Source of the DNA: a virus
IMG/VR virus record: IMGVR_UViG_3300032829_000025
Location: 1 to 39,393 of that record
DNA length: 39,393 bases
Direction: 5' to 3' (one strand)
Below, in pieces: positions 5,173-11,728 of the stretch. The stretch's first letter is position 1, and each line of letters starts with the position of its first letter. Both the position numbers and the translations under genes were made by a program. The notes under the pieces are model-generated. The model did no database searches, was not told the DNA's origin, and saw only the letters and a list, made by a program, of their open reading frames with translations.

Positions 5173-5287
5173 GTGTGCGCTTCTCCCTCTCGGATCTTCT
5201 GCCTAGCTTGAAAACCTTTGCCCGAGTCCTGCACGGTATCTCTCTGATAAACGCGCAAGCAGGGCAGCGTGGCCCATCAAAGTACAC
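5117..5287 (-). other. Possible zinc-finger ORF without a clear start
   Basis: One leftward frame between 5313 and 5117 encodes a Cys-rich segment just where a gene would be expected between 5313 and 5172. It reads CCRQHPAPVYFDGPRCPACAF, with a C-x-H and CPAC pair, followed by a basic tail. The only in-frame ATG is far upstream, at 5548, inside the neighbouring gene in another frame. The nearest conventional start is GTG at 5287, which would cut off the first cysteines. A sequencing error, a rare start or ribosomal slippage from the upstream gene would explain this. The given span is the GTG version; the motif itself extends to about 5325. Confidence 0.3.
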
Positions 5288-5312
5288 AGGCGCGGGATGC
5301 TGGCGGCAGCAT

Positions 5313-5657
5313 CTAGGCTTGCACGTTTCTGACGGGGATAATTTTGTTCCGATTAGCTTCGTGAATTTCCCGGCAGAGATACAGCGAACAAGCTGGGCAA
5401 TCGCAGCGTCGTCCGCCTTTGGACTTTGAATTGTGGTGCCACTCGCCCTTTGGTGCGCCTTCGCCGTTCCATGAGATAGCGTGCGGTTCGACGCAGCCTT
5501 GACACGTCGCCGGCTTGAGATCAACAACGCTACTCGGGTCCGACTCATCTAGCCAGTCAGCCTCTCCGCCTGCGTTACGGTACACCTGCAAGCGCATCCG
5601 CGTCTTGTCCAGAATGCCTTCCACGAAAATGTACTCGTGCCCATCCCTACGATTCAC
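5313..5657 (-). CDS. HNH-like zinc-binding protein
   Basis: The C-terminal half carries CQGC, then HAISW, WHHNSKSKGGRRC, CDCPAC and LCREIHE, a Cys/His pattern like that of small phage HNH or recombination-associated zinc proteins. The frame is open up to 5738. I chose GTG at 5657, which overlaps the ERF gene end by 11 bases and begins at the apparent domain edge (VNRRDGHEYIF). The ATGs at 5702 and 5738 would give longer Lys-rich N-termini and larger overlaps. Nuclease activity is not certain. The position next to ERF suggests a recombination or replication accessory role. Confidence 0.6.
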   Translation of the reverse strand: MNRRDGHEYIFVEGILDKTRMRLQVYRNAGGEADWLDESDPSSVVDLKPATCQGCVEPHAISWNGEGAPKGEWHHNSKSKGGRRCDCPACSLYLCREIHEANRNKIIPVRNVQA

Positions 5658-6126
5658 CGTTCGCGTTTCTTTCTTCTTTTTTCGCTCTGGCTTCGGGAAC
5701 ATCAGTGGCACGTTGCACCTCTTCCGGCTCATCGCCAAACTTTAGATTGAAGATCAGCACCATCGCGTACTTGCGCGAGCCAGTCAGTGAGCGGTAGATA
5801 CCTTTTCCCGCTTCATCCGAGCCAGCGCCAGGCACGCGGTATACTTTCGTCTCTCCGCTATCCACGTCGGTCAACGTCCACTCGACCAGCGTTTCTGTCA
5901 CAGCGCCAAACTTGCTCACATGCGTAATCGGCTCTTTGGGTACGCTGCCCTGCAAAATGAGCTTGTACCGCTTTAGCAGTGGGTTCACCACGTCCAACAC
6001 GTCCTCGATCTTGACGTAGGAATATAGCGGCTTGTTTGGGTCGCTGGACTCGCCTACGCCCTTGCGCTCAATCGTGGAGCACTTTTGCGTGATGGCGAAT
6101 ATCTTCTGGCTAAGCGTGAGTTTCAT
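5647..6126 (-). CDS. ERF-family ssDNA-annealing protein
   Basis: ERF proteins are ring-forming single-strand annealing recombinases used by phages for homologous recombination. The ERF core is visible as YSYVKIEDVLDVVNPLL (residues 35-51). It continues in GSDEAGKGIYRSLTGSRKYA (102-121) followed by FNLKFGDEPE, which matches the usual 'A-T-ARRYAL...GI-DDD' segment. The acidic and basic C-terminal tail is typical. The start at 6126 is set by an ATGA overlap with the upstream stop; the longer frame to 6243 is not needed. At 159 residues it is a short member. No exonuclease partner was recognised beside it. Confidence 0.8.
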   Translation of the reverse strand: MKLTLSQKIFAITQKCSTIERKGVGESSDPNKPLYSYVKIEDVLDVVNPLLKRYKLILQGSVPKEPITHVSKFGAVTETLVEWTLTDVDSGETKVYRVPGAGSDEAGKGIYRSLTGSRKYAMVLIFNLKFGDEPEEVQRATDVPEARAKKEERNANGES

Positions 6127-6428
6127 TTCTGGCGGTCCTCTGCCTCTCCTATGCTCATCGTTTCCTGAAACTCTTCCATTTCCGTTCGCGTGAGCAGGCG
6201 ACCGTGGTACTTGTGATCTTGCGGAACTTCGCTGCCAGAACATTCGATGATGGCGATTTCCTTGATAGGCACGGGCGGCAGGTCTTTAATAACCCAGCAC
6301 CGCAAATCCGGTCTGAGAAATTCGTTGCGGCCACTCTGTAGATACATTGTCCCAAGATGTCCGCTAGGCTCACCGACTACGCTCAAGCAGAGCCACTTGG
6401 GTTTAGGGATTACGACGAGCTTTGGCAT
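6123..6428 (-). CDS. Hypothetical phage protein, 101 aa
   Basis: The ATG at 6428 lies six bases after GGAGAA; an ATG at 6434 would sit almost on top of the ribosome site. It overlaps the end of the upstream gene by 19 bases and ends in an ATGA overlap with ERF. The N-terminus is beta-rich (MPKLVVIPKPKWLCLSVVG) and the C-terminus is an acidic helix. No family is recognised. The operon position beside ERF suggests a replication or recombination role. Confidence 0.65.
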   Translation of the reverse strand: MPKLVVIPKPKWLCLSVVGEPSGHLGTMYLQSGRNEFLRPDLRCWVIKDLPPVPIKEIAIIECSGSEVPQDHKYHGRLLTRTEMEEFQETMSIGEAEDRQK

Positions 6429-6811
6429 GTACATTTCTCCGTTTCTTGATTGCACGTAAGGCAGAACCTCACGCCGTTCTCCACGCCTACCGTGAACGGC
6501 TCCGGCGCTGGCTTGTAGGCTGTGCGTAGCTGCCACTGCGGGAGCCAACGGCAGCGGGAACTAGGCCGCTTGGACTTCACGCGGCCAACGCATACCCACT
6601 TCTTGCGCGGGAACAGACTTCCCATCGCGTTGCCGATGTTCAACTCGCGTCCCTGGTGGACCTTGAACGCCTCGCGTACATCGTCGGCGGTGATTGTGCC
6701 TTGAAAGCCAGCGATGAACTCCGCGATCTGCTGCGCACGCAGCAAGTCTACCTTGTGGTGTGAGGCTGCGGATTCGATGCCCTGCAATTTAAGTTGCGTT
6801 CCCGTGCTCAC
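6410..6811 (-). CDS. Winged-helix-like protein with C-terminal zinc knuckle, 133 aa
   Basis: A GTG start overlaps the upstream stop (GTGA). Residues 25-75 look like a helix-turn-helix or winged-helix fold (FQGTITADDVREAF, then GNAMGSLF), followed by the beta-hairpin WVCVGRVKSKRP. The C-terminus carries CLTCNQETEKCTC, probably a zinc knuckle. The pattern is familiar from phage early genes, but the function is unknown; DNA binding is inferred. Confidence 0.6.
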   Translation of the reverse strand: MSTGTQLKLQGIESAASHHKVDLLRAQQIAEFIAGFQGTITADDVREAFKVHQGRELNIGNAMGSLFPRKKWVCVGRVKSKRPSSRCRWLPQWQLRTAYKPAPEPFTVGVENGVRFCLTCNQETEKCTCQSSS

Positions 6812-7158
6812 GGTTCCACCACCTTTGCAAAATCCTGCTTGGGAAAGAACCAGTCGTCTTTAACGATATGGCCTATGCCCTCGACCCCTGAATGTGATGC
6901 CTTCACTCGGATGGTTTTTCCGGGCAACTGATTCCACTCGCTCACGCCAGCAATCTCCATCACGCGCCAAATGAAATGGCCAGCAACGGATTCCAGTTTG
7001 TGATGCGTGAAGGACTTCGGCAAATAGAGGCAGTAGCCGCCAAAGCCCTGTCCAGAGCCACCGTAATCAAGGAATAGCCACGCTGAAAGTAGCCCGTGGT
7101 CCTCATTGGTAAGTTTCACCGATTCGATAACCGCGTTTCTGATTGTGGCTTCGCTCAC
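6808..7158 (-). CDS. Conserved phage hypothetical protein, 116 aa
   Basis: A GTG start with GGAGAA upstream and a two-base gap to the previous gene. The segment LDYGGSGQGFGGYCLYLP (about 30-47) is a recognisable mark of a phage family of unknown function, followed by a conserved HFIWRVMEIAGV helix. The fold is probably alpha/beta. Both ends overlap or abut neighbours, so it belongs firmly to the leftward operon. Confidence 0.7.
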   Translation of the reverse strand: MSEATIRNAVIESVKLTNEDHGLLSAWLFLDYGGSGQGFGGYCLYLPKSFTHHKLESVAGHFIWRVMEIAGVSEWNQLPGKTIRVKASHSGVEGIGHIVKDDWFFPKQDFAKVVEP

Positions 7159-7160
7159 GG

Positions 7161-7466
7161 TCAGTTCTCCGGGGAAGTCTCATGGACTCGCGTGCAGGCC
7201 GCTTCCCAGTGGTCCATGCAGCGTTTCAGGTGCGCTTCGGCCTGCTGGACTAGCTCGTAGGCTTTGCGCTCTTGCGCTACCGCGCCAACGTGTTCAATGG
7301 CGCGGGACTCGCGTGCGGCAGCGATCCGAGCATCCCAGTTTTCTAGCACCCTTTCCATCGGCTCACCTGCTACGGATGGGTGCTCTTTGGTGAGGCCCAG
7401 CAGGTATTCGTTAACGTCGAATCCCTTGATTAGCGCCTTTTCCACTTCCTCATCGAACCGTTCCAT
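7161..7466 (-). CDS. First gene of the leftward operon, helical protein, 101 aa
   Basis: The ATG at 7466 follows GGAGGTGGCAC. The frame is open back to 7571, but that would cross the promoter. The product is predicted largely helical (MERFDEEVEKALIKGFDVN, then a long Ala/Glu-rich helix up to HLKRCMDHWEAACTRVHE) and may be a coiled coil. No family is recognised. It lies about 20 bp downstream of the leftward promoter. Confidence 0.7.
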   Translation of the reverse strand: MERFDEEVEKALIKGFDVNEYLLGLTKEHPSVAGEPMERVLENWDARIAAARESRAIEHVGAVAQERKAYELVQQAEAHLKRCMDHWEAACTRVHETSPEN

Positions 7467-7484
7467 GTGCCACCTCCACGCGGG

Positions 7485-7513
7485 ATAGTGGCACAAAGTA
7501 GAAAGCGTGTCAA
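7485..7513 (-). promoter_or_regulatory. Leftward promoter for the 7466-4436 operon
   Basis: A perfect -35 TTGACA (7508-7513, read leftward) is followed after 17 bp by CACTAT (7485-7490). The transcript would start near 7478 and give a short leader with GGAGG before the ATG at 7466. The -35 lies only 12 bp from the -35 of the rightward promoter, so the two polymerases would compete or share regulators. Confidence 0.6.
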
Positions 7514-7525
7514 GCAAAATTTCAC

Positions 7526-7553
7526 TTGACAACGCCATGCCGTGTGGTAATGT
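7526..7553 (+). promoter_or_regulatory. Rightward promoter, apparently leaderless
   Basis: TTGACA (7526-7531), a 16-bp spacer and TAATGT (7548-7553), with TG at 7543-7544 upstream of the -10. The expected start of transcription is about 7 nt after the -10, at 7560, which is the A of the first ATG. No Shine-Dalgarno lies before that ATG. This promoter would serve the operon from 7560 onward. Confidence 0.6.
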
Positions 7554-7559
7554 GTGCCC

Positions 7560-7730
7560 ATGAAACGTCAAGCGCGTATGGAGATCAAGCGGCTGAAAGC
7601 TGGTTTATGCGCGAAATGCGGAAAAGTCAAGCGCCGTCCGGGTCGCCGCCACTGCGAAGCGTGCGCGGTAAAAGTGTCCAATGCAGCACTGGCGCGGTAC
7701 TACGAAAAGAAGGCCGACCAATGTGGGTAA
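7560..7730 (+). CDS. Small zinc-ribbon protein, 56 aa
   Basis: The ATG lies exactly where the upstream promoter should start transcription, so translation is probably leaderless. Residues 18-43 contain CAKCG and HCEAC, two CxxC-type knuckles of a zinc ribbon. Basic residues surround them and a helical Ala/Tyr/Lys tail follows. Such proteins often bind DNA or RNA polymerase in phages. The stop overlaps the next start (ATGTGGGTAA). Confidence 0.6.
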   Translation: MKRQARMEIKRLKAGLCAKCGKVKRRPGRRHCEACAVKVSNAALARYYEKKADQCG

Positions 7731-8140
7731 GGCACAATCACACTCGGGTCGGTTGGATGTCTCCGACGTATCGCAGTTGGGTATCAATGCGGTCGCGGTG
7801 CCAAAACCCAAGCGCACCTGGTTACAAGGAGTGGTATGGCGGCAAGGGAATAAAGGTTTGTAAGCGTTGGAATGACTTCGTTAACTTCCTTGCGGACATG
7901 GGCGTGCGACCTGCGGGACACACGCTAGATCGGATAAACAGCAAAGGAAACTACACGCCCAAGAACTGTCGCTGGGCAACCCCTAAAGTTCAATCTATGG
8001 TCAACATCAAGACTCGCTGTATCCGGGGGCATTATTTTGCAAAGACTGAATATTGGAATCGTCGAGGAGATAGGTGCTGTAAGCTCTGTGTGCGCATCAG
8101 AAATCGGAAATGGGCAAAGAAACGTGCCAAAAAGAGATAA
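7721..8140 (+). CDS. Phage HNH/AP2-type protein, 139 aa
   Basis: I chose the ATG at 7721, which overlaps the upstream gene by ten bases; the frame is open from 7526, but that would include the promoter. The core is a familiar phage pattern: SPTYRSWVSMRSRCQNP, GGKGIKVCKRW, FLADMGVRPAGHTLDRI, and NGNY-like SKGNYTPKNCRWAT. Proteins with it are variously labelled HNH endonuclease or AP2-like DNA-binding, and some are mobile. A CIRGH and CCKLC pair near the C-terminus may bind zinc, and a basic tail follows. The catalytic mechanism is not established from sequence. Confidence 0.7.
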   Translation: MWVRHNHTRVGWMSPTYRSWVSMRSRCQNPSAPGYKEWYGGKGIKVCKRWNDFVNFLADMGVRPAGHTLDRINSKGNYTPKNCRWATPKVQSMVNIKTRCIRGHYFAKTEYWNRRGDRCCKLCVRIRNRKWAKKRAKKR

Positions 8141-8462
8141 AAGAAGCGAGGCACAAGTGTTGCTGGGTATTCATCTACGGGAACTGTCCAAGTCTTTGCG
8201 CATTGAGTACGAGGTCGAGTTTAATCCTGACCGAAAGTGGAGAGCCGATGTCTACCTGCCCGACCTACGCATTCTTATTGAGGCAGATGGTGGCGTCAGG
8301 CCGGGAGGCAAAGGGCACAAGCGAGGCGCAGCCTTGGAAGATGACTACGTTAAGCAGAATACCGCACAGATGCAAGGTTTTAGGCTGCTACGCTTCTCTA
8401 ACGGGCAGATCGAGCGGGGAGAGGCCAAAGAGTTTCTGCGTAGGTGGGGAGTCGGACGCTGA
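8124..8462 (+). CDS. Vsr/DUF559-like nuclease-fold protein, about 112 aa
   Basis: The fold resembles the PD-(D/E)XK nucleases of the Vsr/DUF559 group. It shows a helix with Glu (SEAQVLLG), strands YEVEFNPDRKWRADVYLP and ILIEADGG, then a helical segment and FRLLRFSNGQIE. Asp42 and Glu53 (numbering from the GTG at 8124) are the candidate metal ligands. The frame is open to 8037; I chose the GTG because it leaves only a 17-base overlap with the upstream gene, but the start is uncertain. Stand-alone versions in phages are of unknown role, perhaps DNA processing or anti-host nucleases. Confidence 0.65.
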   Translation: MPKRDKRSEAQVLLGIHLRELSKSLRIEYEVEFNPDRKWRADVYLPDLRILIEADGGVRPGGKGHKRGAALEDDYVKQNTAQMQGFRLLRFSNGQIERGEAKEFLRRWGVGR

Positions 8463-8692
8463 TGCCCTACAAGGACCCAGCGAAGGCGCGGGAAAACTTG
8501 ATGCTGCGGAGTCGTGCATTCCGCGAACGCAAGGCGTGGGCGTTGGTCGGCAGGTGGGAAAAGGGCCTAGAGGGGCTTGGCGAATTGAGTATCGTTACCG
8601 ATGGGCACATGGAGTCACCGATCTTTACTTGGGTGCCTCCGCGTGGCAAGCGAAGGAAGGAATCTTTGAGCGAGCCACTGCCGAAGTGGTGA
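8462..8692 (+). CDS. Hypothetical protein, 76 aa
   Basis: The ATG overlaps the TGA of the upstream gene by one base. The N-terminus MPYKDPAKARENLMLRSRAF is a pattern often seen at the start of phage HNH or zinc proteins, but no Cys/His cluster follows here. The rest is a charged helix and a Pro-rich end. It may be a fragment or a small DNA-binding protein. Confidence 0.55.
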   Translation: MPYKDPAKARENLMLRSRAFRERKAWALVGRWEKGLEGLGELSIVTDGHMESPIFTWVPPRGKRRKESLSEPLPKW

Positions 8693-8705
8693 GGGGGTGA
8701 GCGAA

Positions 8706-8972
8706 ATGGGACACACAGCGGGACCAGTGAGAGCACTTACGCAGGAATATGTTTTGGCTTTGGAGGCCGAGCGTGACCGGCTGCGGGAGAGCAACAAGAG
8801 CTTAGCTGCCGATTTGCAATTCGAGCGGCAAAGCTATGAAAACTTGAAAGCGCAAATGGTTGCCACACTCGAATACATTGTCGCGCATCCACCTTCTGGT
8901 GAGTGGCTAGCAGGGCTGAACGAAGTACGCGAGGCTGCCGCCACGAGCGGGGGAGCGCAGGAGGGAAAATGA
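8706..8972 (+). CDS. Coiled-coil protein, 88 aa
   Basis: The ATG at 8706 lies at a good distance from GAGGGG; an in-frame GTG at 8697 would be too close. The centre (ALEAERDRLRESNKSLAADL and on to about residue 60) is a classic heptad coiled coil. The last residues, GGAQEGK, are encoded by a repeat that also holds the ribosome site of the next gene. The stop overlaps the next ATG. No family is recognised. Confidence 0.6.
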   Translation: MGHTAGPVRALTQEYVLALEAERDRLRESNKSLAADLQFERQSYENLKAQMVATLEYIVAHPPSGEWLAGLNEVREAAATSGGAQEGK

Positions 8973-9376
8973 GCATCGGTCAACCACAGGGAATGTTACT
9001 AAACGAGTTCGGTATGCGCCTATGGGACGCCTTTGGCGAGTGCGCCTATCACGTAGGCTCTTCACTTACCACGGAGAAAACAACTCACTGGCGCGATGTG
9101 GACGTGCGACTCATGCTGGACGATGAGGTGTGGGAAGCGATGCAATTAGGCAACCCCGCGAATCCTCACAGCAATGCGAAGTGGAGAGCGTTGTGCATCG
9201 TGTTTTCGGATTACGGGCGACACCTGACAGGTCTTCCGATTGACTTTCAGCTACAGCAGCGAACTCACGCAAATGCGAATTACTCGCCTTCCGGGAAAAA
9301 TGGCAAGCCAAGGTGCCAGCGTTCGGCGTTGATAACAGTGAATACGGAGCATGTCAGCGGGGGAGCGCAGGAGGGA
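8946..9376 (+). repeat. Direct repeat pair carrying a ribosome site (8946-8966, 9356-9376)
   Basis: The 21-bp sequence at 8946-8966 is repeated without change at 9356-9376. Its core is GGGGGAGCGCAGGAGGGA. In both places it encodes the C-terminal GGAQEG of one gene and supplies the Shine-Dalgarno of the next. A degenerate version lies near 9653-9676, where the upstream gene ends GAQGQEGASK. The span given covers both copies and the DNA between them. Confidence 0.7.
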
Positions 9377-9391
9377 GCAAGCGATGTGTAA
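8969..9391 (+). CDS. Nucleotidyltransferase-like phage protein, 140 aa
   Basis: The ATG overlaps the upstream TGA (ATGA) and follows the repeat-borne GGAGGG. The pattern of a minimal polymerase-beta-type nucleotidyltransferase is visible: GSS (30-32), then DVDVR (43-47) and a third acidic residue at IDFQLQ (Asp92). The segments RLMLDDE and FSDYGRHLTGLPIDF match phage proteins labelled nucleotidyltransferase-like. The usual spacing G-S-x(9-13)-D-x-D fits. The substrate is unknown; MNT-type antitoxin-like or nucleotide-modifying roles are possible. The C-terminus GGAQEGASDV comes from the repeat. Confidence 0.65.
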   Translation: MSIGQPQGMLLNEFGMRLWDAFGECAYHVGSSLTTEKTTHWRDVDVRLMLDDEVWEAMQLGNPANPHSNAKWRALCIVFSDYGRHLTGLPIDFQLQQRTHANANYSPSGKNGKPRCQRSALITVNTEHVSGGAQEGASDV

Positions 9392-9686
9392 CTTCATGGG
9401 CCAGGATTTTGGAGCGCAGTATCCTGATTCTGTTTGTATTGATGGCTATTTGTGGGATGCGGATTCTGGTGATGCAGACCCGAGTGGCGATGGCTGGCTT
9501 TACACAGTTGGCGGAGAAATACCCTGCCCATCCTGCAACACCAAAGAAGCGGCGAGGTATTCAGGAAAGACGCAGAAAAAAGTTCGTGAGTATGTTGCGG
9601 CGATGAAGGCGAAGTGGGGAACGTTTGGAAATCCGGCATCAGGTGTGAGCGTAGGCGCGCAGGGGCAGGAAGGGGCGAGCAAGTGA
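9384..9686 (+). CDS. Hypothetical protein with CxxC motif, 100 aa
   Basis: The ATG at 9384 follows the repeat-borne GGAGGGA and overlaps the previous gene by eight bases. The N-terminus is acidic and aromatic (DGYLWDADSGDADP), then EIPCPSCN offers a CxxC pair, and a Lys-rich helix follows. A Gly-rich tail (GAQGQEGASK) resembles the tails of the two upstream genes. No function is assigned. Confidence 0.6.
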   Translation: MCNFMGQDFGAQYPDSVCIDGYLWDADSGDADPSGDGWLYTVGGEIPCPSCNTKEAARYSGKTQKKVREYVAAMKAKWGTFGNPASGVSVGAQGQEGASK

Positions 9687-9949
9687 AAACGAAAGTGAGA
9701 ATCGCTCCGACTGAGCAGTGGTGCAAGTTTCACGCGAAGCACTTAAGTGATGCAAGGAAGCGTGCGATTTGCCTAAGCATTGTCGGCCTGCAAGTTGAGA
9801 TTGAGACGAGCACCATGCGCAACTCAGTTACGCCGGAATGCTTGGGACGCATTTGGAGCGAGACGGAAGCCACCAGAAAACTCTTGCAGTCAAAGGGCTG
9901 CTCGCCGGATGGCAACGGAATTTGCGAGCACATGCTGGAGATGGACTAG
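9683..9949 (+). CDS. Hypothetical protein, 88 aa
   Basis: I chose GTG at 9683, which forms a GTGA overlap with the upstream stop and lies just after GGAAGGGGCGAGC. The product begins VKTKVRIAPTEQWCKFHAKH and is mainly helical, with four Cys (one in FHAKH-adjacent WCKF, two in the C-terminal CSPDGNGICEH). A loose zinc site is possible. No family is recognised. Confidence 0.55.
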   Translation: MKTKVRIAPTEQWCKFHAKHLSDARKRAICLSIVGLQVEIETSTMRNSVTPECLGRIWSETEATRKLLQSKGCSPDGNGICEHMLEMD

Positions 9950-9969
9950 CTGCGCGGAGAGGAGCACTG

Positions 9970-10191
9970 ATGCGAACGCTGGGCGAGACGATTAAAAGCT
10001 GGTTGAGCATTGCGAACGACGCGGAGCCAGCAGATGAGTGCAAGTCACTGGAAGTGGCTCACGGGTGCGGAGCAAGCCCTCACGAAAGCTGGCTTGGCTT
10101 CGTCGGATGTCTACTACTTTCCTGCCTCCTCGCTGCCACGGTGCTTACTTTCGTTGAGCGAGACTGGCAGCGGAAGGAGCCGCCACGGTGA
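9970..10191 (+). CDS. Small membrane protein, 73 aa
   Basis: The ATG at 9970 follows GGAGAGGAGCACTG. The polar N-terminal half is followed by one transmembrane helix, about residues 43-63 (SWLGFVGCLLLSCLLAATVL), and a charged tail (ERDWQRKEPPR). It lies before the lipoprotein and protease-like genes and may be part of an envelope-directed set. It is not long enough to call a holin or spanin. Confidence 0.55.
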   Translation: MRTLGETIKSWLSIANDAEPADECKSLEVAHGCGASPHESWLGFVGCLLLSCLLAATVLTFVERDWQRKEPPR

Positions 10192-10256
10192 ACGAATTTG
10201 GCCCTAGCTTTTCAATTCCCGAGTAGTAAAATCTCACACAAAGGAGAATCACGAAC

Positions 10257-10880
10257 ATGAAGGTAAATTGGAAGAAGTTTGCGGTTGTATTCCTGCTGTG
10301 CAACGCCCTGTTTTTGCTGAGTGGGTGCACGGCTACTTGGATCGGCGCGGTTCAGGCTCTCATGCCGGCCATTCAAGCGGCTATCTCTGCGGTGTTCGCG
10401 TTCATTGCTGCGCTTTCCGGCAAGACGATTCCGCCAAGCGTGCAAATGGCCATCCAGAAGATCGAGGCTGACGTCAGCGCATCCCTTAGCACGCTTTCCA
10501 GCCTAATCTCTGCCCTTAGCCAGAACGCAAGTGCCACGGTGTTGCAGCAGATCCAGACGGCATTTCAGTTCATCACCACGAACCTCAACAGCATCCTGCA
10601 AGGTTTGAGTATCAGTGATTCCGCAACCATCGCCAAGATTACGAACCTAGTCGGGCTGGCGATTGCAGCTATCGAAGCAGTCCTGGCGCTACTCCCGCTG
10701 GCCGCGAAAGCGGACCTGCTGAGCGACGAAGAGAAGTTGCATGCAGATAAGGCAGCCACCACAAACATCAAGGCTACGCACAAGGCGATCCGCGAAGCCT
10801 ACCACGTCACCGTAACCACGCCGACGAGCAACGCAGTTGTGAACGAGGCGCTGGCGGCGCTACCCCAGCAACTTCCATGA
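10257..10880 (+). CDS. Phage-encoded lipoprotein, 207 aa
   Basis: An AAAGGAGAATC ribosome site precedes the ATG. The N-terminus is a lipoprotein signal peptide: MKVNWKK, a hydrophobic core, and the lipobox LLSGC with Cys at about 24. The mature part is Ala/Ser/Ile-rich and helical, with hydrophobic stretches near 30-55 and 130-150 that may sit in or on a membrane. It would be lipidated and held in the envelope. Phage lipoproteins serve in superinfection exclusion or as outer spanins; the length here is unlike an o-spanin. The stop overlaps the ATG of the protease-like gene, suggesting joint function. Confidence 0.7.
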   Translation: MKVNWKKFAVVFLLCNALFLLSGCTATWIGAVQALMPAIQAAISAVFAFIAALSGKTIPPSVQMAIQKIEADVSASLSTLSSLISALSQNASATVLQQIQTAFQFITTNLNSILQGLSISDSATIAKITNLVGLAIAAIEAVLALLPLAAKADLLSDEEKLHADKAATTNIKATHKAIREAYHVTVTTPTSNAVVNEALAALPQQLP

Positions 10881-11635
10881 ACCAGTTCACTCACGTAACG
10901 CATGGCCCTGTAAAGCTAGGTAGAAAGCGCGGATTCAAGTTCGCATTTTCCATTGGCCATTACATGACGGGAGCCGTGATTGCGCCAACAAAAGTGGCGT
11001 GGGAGCGGTCAATCGCTTGGCTAATGCTGGTGAATGACCGACTTGGTTGCTGCGTGATTGCGTGGATGTTCCACTACATTATGGCGTGGAAGTCCGTAGC
11101 CCATGCTGGCGACCCAACGCCTACTTTCACCGACGACCAAATCATCGCGGTCTACTCGGCCATCACCGGCTACAACCCGAGTGATCCGAATACTGACCAA
11201 GGCACAGACCCAGACGCGGCACTCGCCTACTGGAAGTCCACAGGATTGTACGGCGACAAAATCGCTGGCTACGTAAACCTTGACATCACGGACATTGAGC
11301 AAATCAAGTGGGCTATCGCCACATTCGGCGGCATCGGGCTTTCGTTCGATGTTCCCGCCTACATCATGCAAGTTCCCGCTGGCGAATCATGGAGCGAGCC
11401 TCCGGAAGCAGATACTTCCATCCTTGGTGGCCATCAGGTGCTTGTGATCGGCTACGGGGCTTTGGGCTTCACAGTGGTATCGTGGGGCGCAATCTACCAC
11501 GCAAACTGGGCGTTCTGGCAGAAGTATGCTGTAGCGGCTCAGGTTGCGGTATCAACGGACTGGATAAAACAGAGTGGCACAGCGCCTAGCGGCCTCGACG
11601 TAACGACTCTCTTGGCGGACTTGCAGCAGGTGTGA
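10877..11635 (+). CDS. Papain-like (C1-type) cysteine protease homologue, 252 aa
   Basis: ATGA overlaps the lipoprotein stop. The order of motifs fits a papain-like fold. LGCCVIAW (56-63) resembles the 'LGSC-A-A' active-site Cys helix, GGHQVLVIGYG (184-194) carries the catalytic His, and FTVVSWGAIYHANWAFW (198-214) holds the SWG segment after it. C58 or C59 would be the nucleophile. No signal peptide is seen, so it would act in the cytoplasm unless released by lysis. Phage homologues are mostly uncharacterised. A peptidase of this type could process a virion or host protein. Peptidoglycan activity (NlpC-like) is an alternative but fits the motifs less well. Confidence 0.65.
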   Translation: MNQFTHVTHGPVKLGRKRGFKFAFSIGHYMTGAVIAPTKVAWERSIAWLMLVNDRLGCCVIAWMFHYIMAWKSVAHAGDPTPTFTDDQIIAVYSAITGYNPSDPNTDQGTDPDAALAYWKSTGLYGDKIAGYVNLDITDIEQIKWAIATFGGIGLSFDVPAYIMQVPAGESWSEPPEADTSILGGHQVLVIGYGALGFTVVSWGAIYHANWAFWQKYAVAAQVAVSTDWIKQSGTAPSGLDVTTLLADLQQV

Positions 11636-11681
11636 CGATGCTTTCGTAAATTCTCAAGAAAGGAGGTTTGTAACGGGGGGA

Positions 11682-11714
11682 GGGGCCGTTTCTCCTTGCG
11701 GTGATAGCGGCCCC
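11682..11714 (+). terminator. Hairpin between the protease-like and methyltransferase genes
   Basis: GGGGCCG (11682-11688) pairs with CGGCCCC (11708-11714) across a 19-nt loop. It is followed by TACTTAAATTTTCC, so a true U-tract is lacking. It may act as a weak or Rho-assisted terminator, or isolate the methyltransferase start, which has no clear ribosome site. The rest of 11636-11728 holds no gene. Confidence 0.25.
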
Positions 11715-11728
11715 TACTTAAATTTTCC

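Noticed and set aside
5117-5548. The full 143-residue leftward ORF as a gene
   Set aside because: Its first half overlaps the HNH-like gene in another frame by over 200 bases and shows no protein-like pattern; only the C-terminal zinc segment is of interest.
10198-10232. Promoter before the lipoprotein (TTGGCC and TAAAAT)
   Set aside because: The -10 is good but the only -35-like box is 23 bp away, and the upstream gene ends only 65 bp before, so co-transcription is simpler.
11660-11673. AAGGAGG followed by TTG and TAA as a start-stop regulatory mini-ORF
   Set aside because: The spacing between Shine-Dalgarno and TTG is one base, too short for initiation.
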